A stretch of DNA of 18,842 nucleotides, from NCBI GenBank assembly GCA_003023665.1, contig PXYR01000022.1, positions 1 to 18,842 of the forward strand. Reading direction: 5' to 3'. The translations under genes were made by a program, and so were the position numbers. Of the stretch, positions 16,891-18,842 are shown piece by piece (position 1 is the stretch's first letter; every line of letters begins with the position of its first letter). This DNA is from Bacteroidota bacterium. GTDB lineage: Bacteria > Bacteroidota > Bacteroidia > Flavobacteriales > Schleiferiaceae. A model generated the notes under the pieces. The model had not been told where the DNA came from, ran no database searches, and saw nothing but the letters and a program-made list of their open reading frames with translations.

Positions 16891-17073
16891 TTATTGGTTT
16901 TGTTGATTAATCGTTCTTTTGGCCAACAGTCCCCCACCTAAAAGAACTACAGCCAATCCACCATCAATAGGAACAGTTGGAGGCTGTGGCGCAGGTACAT
17001 GAATTATTCGGCGCTGAGCACTTAGAATAAATGAAGAACTGAATAGCATTACGATAATGAGATATCTTTTCAT
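16891..17073 (-). CDS. Small secreted protein with PID-CTERM-like C-terminal sorting tail
   Basis: A 60-residue protein made of two targeting signals with little between them. Residues 1-20 are a signal peptide (KR, hydrophobic core, cleavage after SAQ as is typical in Bacteroidota). Residues 21-34 are a short Pro-rich spacer (HVPAPQPPTVP). Residues 33-51 hold VPIDGG, a hydrophobic helix (LAVVLLGGGLL) and a basic end (AKR), followed by a polar NQQNQ tail. The P-I-D-G-G plus helix plus Lys/Arg layout matches what I know as the PID-CTERM sorting domain of Flavobacteriia, comparable to exosortase-type tails. The mature product would be about 40 residues, so it may be a membrane peptide. It is the first gene of the minus-strand cluster. 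Confidence 0.75.
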   Translation of the reverse strand: MKRYLIIVMLFSSSFILSAQRRIIHVPAPQPPTVPIDGGLAVVLLGGGLLAKRTINQQNQ

Positions 17074-17180
17074 GGCGGAATAATATTTTGAGATTATATA
17101 CCTAAAATTACGCGGTAGTTAGAGGAATATTTTTCAGCTTGGAAAACTTTAGGTTTTGAACAATCCACTACTTTAGCGCT

Positions 17181-18164
17181 ATGATTATCACCAAAACCCC
17201 ATTCAGGATTTCATTTGTAGGAGGCGGAAGCGATTTAGAGAGTTTCTTTAGTATTAGAAAAGGAGCTGTACTGAGTACAACTATAGATAAATACATGTAC
17301 ATCAGTACGCACCAGTTTTTTGAAAGAGATAAGATTCGATGTAAATATTCTCAAACTGAAACCGTAAGCGACGTAAATCAACTCAAACATCCGATACTAA
17401 AAACCGTTCTCAAAGATTTTGATCTAAATGGTATAGAGGTGAGTTCTATTGCAGATATACCGGGTGGCACAGGAATGGGTAGTAGCTCAAGTTTTACAGT
17501 AGGCTTGCTTCACAATTTAAGTGCGTATACGAATAAAACGGTATCCAAGGAGAAATTGGGTGCTGGAGCTTGTAGAATTGAGATAGATCTTTTGAAAGAA
17601 CCAATTGGAAAACAAGATCAATACGCTGCTGCCTTTGGAGGATTGAACGTCATTGAATTTAATTCAGATGGATCGGTGCACGTAGATCCGGTTTTAATAA
17701 GTACAGAAACTCGCCAAACTTTAAACTGTAATCTTAAGTTGTATTACATTGGTAATCAGAGAAGTGCTAGTAAAATTCTTGCAGAACAAAATAAGAATAC
17801 TGCTCAAACAGATAAATTTCAGGCCTTGGAGCATATGGTGGATTTAGTCTATAAACTAAAAGAAGTATTAGCCTTGGGCGATTTGAATGCTTTTGGTGAC
17901 ATCCTCCATGAAAATTGGTTACTTAAACAGAGTCTGGCTAAGGGAATTACCACTCCACGCATTAATACACTTTATGATACCGCAATGAATTCTGGTGCCC
18001 GCGGAGGTAAGCTACTAGGAGCAGGCGGTGGTGGATTTATGCTTTTTTATGCGGATCAAGACAAACACGCTAGTTTAGATGCTGCTATGGCCGATTTGGA
18101 TGCTTTTCCTTTCGAATTTAAAATGGAAGAAGAAGGTTCAAAAATTATCCATGTTGAAAGTTGA
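17181..18164 (+). CDS. GHMP-family sugar kinase, similar to D-glycero-D-manno-heptose 7-phosphate kinase
   Basis: A 327-residue cytosolic kinase of the GHMP superfamily. It opens TPFRISFVGGGSD (6-18), the start typical of heptose-7-phosphate (HddA-like) and fucose kinases. The ATP-binding loop is PGGTGMGSSSS (94-104). GKQDQYAAAFGG (143-154) holds the catalytic Asp, and GGKLLGAGGGGFMLF (275-289) is the third GHMP motif. HddA-type enzymes phosphorylate the C-1 of heptose 7-phosphate on the way to GDP-heptose for surface glycans. No gmhA, hddC or gmhB gene lies in the window, so the substrate remains a guess. It is divergent from the PID-CTERM gene with a 107-bp gap in which I find no convincing promoter, and it is followed after 94 bp by rpsP, which has its own promoter. 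Confidence 0.85.
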   Translation: MIITKTPFRISFVGGGSDLESFFSIRKGAVLSTTIDKYMYISTHQFFERDKIRCKYSQTETVSDVNQLKHPILKTVLKDFDLNGIEVSSIADIPGGTGMGSSSSFTVGLLHNLSAYTNKTVSKEKLGAGACRIEIDLLKEPIGKQDQYAAAFGGLNVIEFNSDGSVHVDPVLISTETRQTLNCNLKLYYIGNQRSASKILAEQNKNTAQTDKFQALEHMVDLVYKLKEVLALGDLNAFGDILHENWLLKQSLAKGITTPRINTLYDTAMNSGARGGKLLGAGGGGFMLFYADQDKHASLDAAMADLDAFPFEFKMEEEGSKIIHVES

Positions 18165-18195
18165 ACCAGTTTTATTTCTGCTTTAATTATTTGAT

Positions 18196-18203
18196 TACTT
18201 TTG
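18196..18203 (+). promoter_or_regulatory. Bacteroidota -7 promoter element of rpsP
   Basis: TACTTTTG is a full match to TAnnTTTG. A weak -33 candidate (TTTA, 18170-18173) lies 22 bp upstream. Transcription would start at about 18208-18210, giving a leader of about 50 nt before the rpsP ATG at 18259. Confidence 0.6.
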
Positions 18204-18217
18204 CCGCTCAATTATTT

Positions 18218-18257
18218 ATTAATTAACGGGGTTTCGGACCCTTTTAAAACAATTAAT
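18218..18257 (+). promoter_or_regulatory. Structured rpsP leader, candidate ribosomal-protein autoregulatory element
   Basis: The leader can fold into two nested helices. The inner one is GGGT (18229-18232) with ACCC (18238-18241) around the loop TTCGG, extendable by a G-U pair. The outer one is ATTAATT (18218-18224) with AATTAAT (18251-18257), which lies directly before the ATG and would cover the initiation region. Ribosomal leader RNAs for S16 have been proposed in Flavobacteria, as far as I recall, but I cannot check this one against them. The outer helix is all A-T and weak. Confidence 0.45.
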
Positions 18258-18258
18258 T

Positions 18259-18842
18259 ATGGCAACAAAGATTCGTTTGCAAAGAGGTGGTCGTAAAGCA
18301 CGTCCAATTTATTCTATCGTTGTCGCGGATGCTCGAGCAAAACGCGACGGTCGCTTCATTGAGAAATTAGGCACATACAATCCTAATACAAATCCTGCAA
18401 CAATCGATTTAAATTTTGATTCTGCTCTTGCATGGGTTATGAAAGGTGCACAGCCAACAGACACTGCGCGCTCTATCCTATCCTACCGCGGTGTGATGAT
18501 GAAAAAGCACCTACTTGAAGGTGTTCGTAAAGGCGCTCTTACTCAAGAACAAGCAGATGCTAAATATGACGCTTGGCTCAATGATAAAGAGTCTAAAATC
18601 GGTGCTAATGTAAAAGCAATTGACGCGAAAAAGGCTGCAGATAAAAATGCACGACTTGCTGCTGAAACTGAAGTAAATAAGGCACGTGCTGCCGCAATAG
18701 CTGCTGCTCTCGCACCTGCGGAAGAAGCACCTGCTGAGGCTGCTGCGGAAGAAGCACCTGTTGAAGCTGCTGCAGAAGAAGCACCTGCTGAAGCTGCTAC
18801 GGAAGATGCACCCGCTGAGGCTGCTGAAGAAGAAGCACCTGT
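18259..18842 (+). CDS. rpsP: 30S ribosomal protein S16 with long Ala/Glu/Pro-rich C-terminal extension (3' end outside window)
   Basis: S16 is a primary-to-secondary binder of 16S rRNA in the small subunit. Residues 1-80 are the canonical protein: KIRLQRGGRKARPIY (4-18), VVADARAKRDGRFIEKLGTYNP (21-42; key residues R27, D30, G31, R32) and SYRGVMMKKHLL (about 75-86). The protein then continues past the usual 80-90 residue end with a helical, Lys/Ala-rich segment (90-153) and a repetitive EEAPAEAAA tail from residue 155. It is still open at the window edge (194 codons). Long charged S16 tails are common in Bacteroidota. The gene has its own promoter and a structured leader; the AATTAATT before the ATG is the A-rich start context of this phylum, with no Shine-Dalgarno. 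Confidence 0.96.
   Translation, partial: MATKIRLQRGGRKARPIYSIVVADARAKRDGRFIEKLGTYNPNTNPATIDLNFDSALAWVMKGAQPTDTARSILSYRGVMMKKHLLEGVRKGALTQEQADAKYDAWLNDKESKIGANVKAIDAKKAADKNARLAAETEVNKARAAAIAAALAPAEEAPAEAAAEEAPVEAAAEEAPAEAATEDAPAEAAEEEAP
18721..18842 (+). repeat. 27-bp in-frame tandem repeat encoding the S16 tail
   Basis: Four full units start at 18721, 18748, 18775 and 18802, and a fifth is cut by the window edge. The encoded nonapeptides are EEAPAEAAA, EEAPVEAAA, EEAPAEAAT and EDAPAEAAE, then EEAP. Unit differences are few, so the array expanded recently, or slippage keeps it homogeneous. Confidence 0.93.

Noticed and set aside
17074..17180. Divergent promoters between the PID-CTERM gene and the GHMP kinase gene
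   Set aside because: Only partial -7 matches are seen (TAATTTTA on the minus strand; TAGGTTTTG with one extra base on the plus strand), with no -33 at a fitting distance.
18721..18842. Regular repeats as a CRISPR-like array
   Set aside because: Units are directly abutting with no spacers, are in frame, and encode the S16 tail.

Overview
The window reads as chromosomal core DNA from a member of the Bacteroidota, most likely a Flavobacteriales bacterium, possibly from the Cryomorphaceae/Schleiferiaceae or Crocinitomicaceae side. Evidence: an AT-rich composition, -7 promoter elements of the TAnnTTTG type, almost no Shine-Dalgarno sequences, a LolA signal peptide and a small secreted protein ending in the 'SAQ' cleavage style of this phylum, a PID-CTERM-like sorting tail, and the order ftsK-lolA-lptF-(ribB), which I recall from Flavobacteriia. 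Every kilobase is coding; the largest gap is about 112 bp. I see no tRNA, rRNA, CRISPR array, insertion sequence or prophage.

Region 1 (1-6211, minus strand) is one tightly packed operon. In transcription order it holds a pentein-fold guanidino-group hydrolase, a CtlX-type second pentein hydrolase, argS, pepD and ffh (ffh runs off the left edge). Gaps are 0 to 3 nt. The set joins arginine or citrulline catabolism, arginine charging, dipeptide hydrolysis and protein targeting.

Region 2 (6324-15217, plus strand) starts from a divergent promoter region shared with region 1. It holds ftsK, a lolA-like gene, an lptF/lptG-type permease gene, a GT4 and a GT2 glycosyltransferase, a RibB protein with a decayed GTP cyclohydrolase II domain, and a membrane protein resembling the transmembrane half of an ABC exporter without its ATPase. 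From lptF onward the genes overlap by 1 to 13 nt. The lptF reading frame is broken twice, by a 121-bp and a 32-bp imperfect direct duplication. These shift the frame and then restore it, and the copies differ by conservative changes, so a strain-mosaic assembly error is at least as likely as a real pseudogene.

Region 3 (15231-17073, minus strand) is a second small operon: a 60-residue secreted protein with a PID-CTERM-like tail, two unrecognised helical proteins, and a DUF58 (von Willebrand-like) protein without the usual MoxR neighbour.

Region 4 (17181-18842, plus strand) carries a sugar kinase of the GHMP family, resembling heptose-7-phosphate kinases. It is followed by rpsP, which has a good promoter, a structured leader that could be an autoregulatory element, and a long Ala/Glu/Pro-rich 27-bp-repeat tail cut by the right edge.
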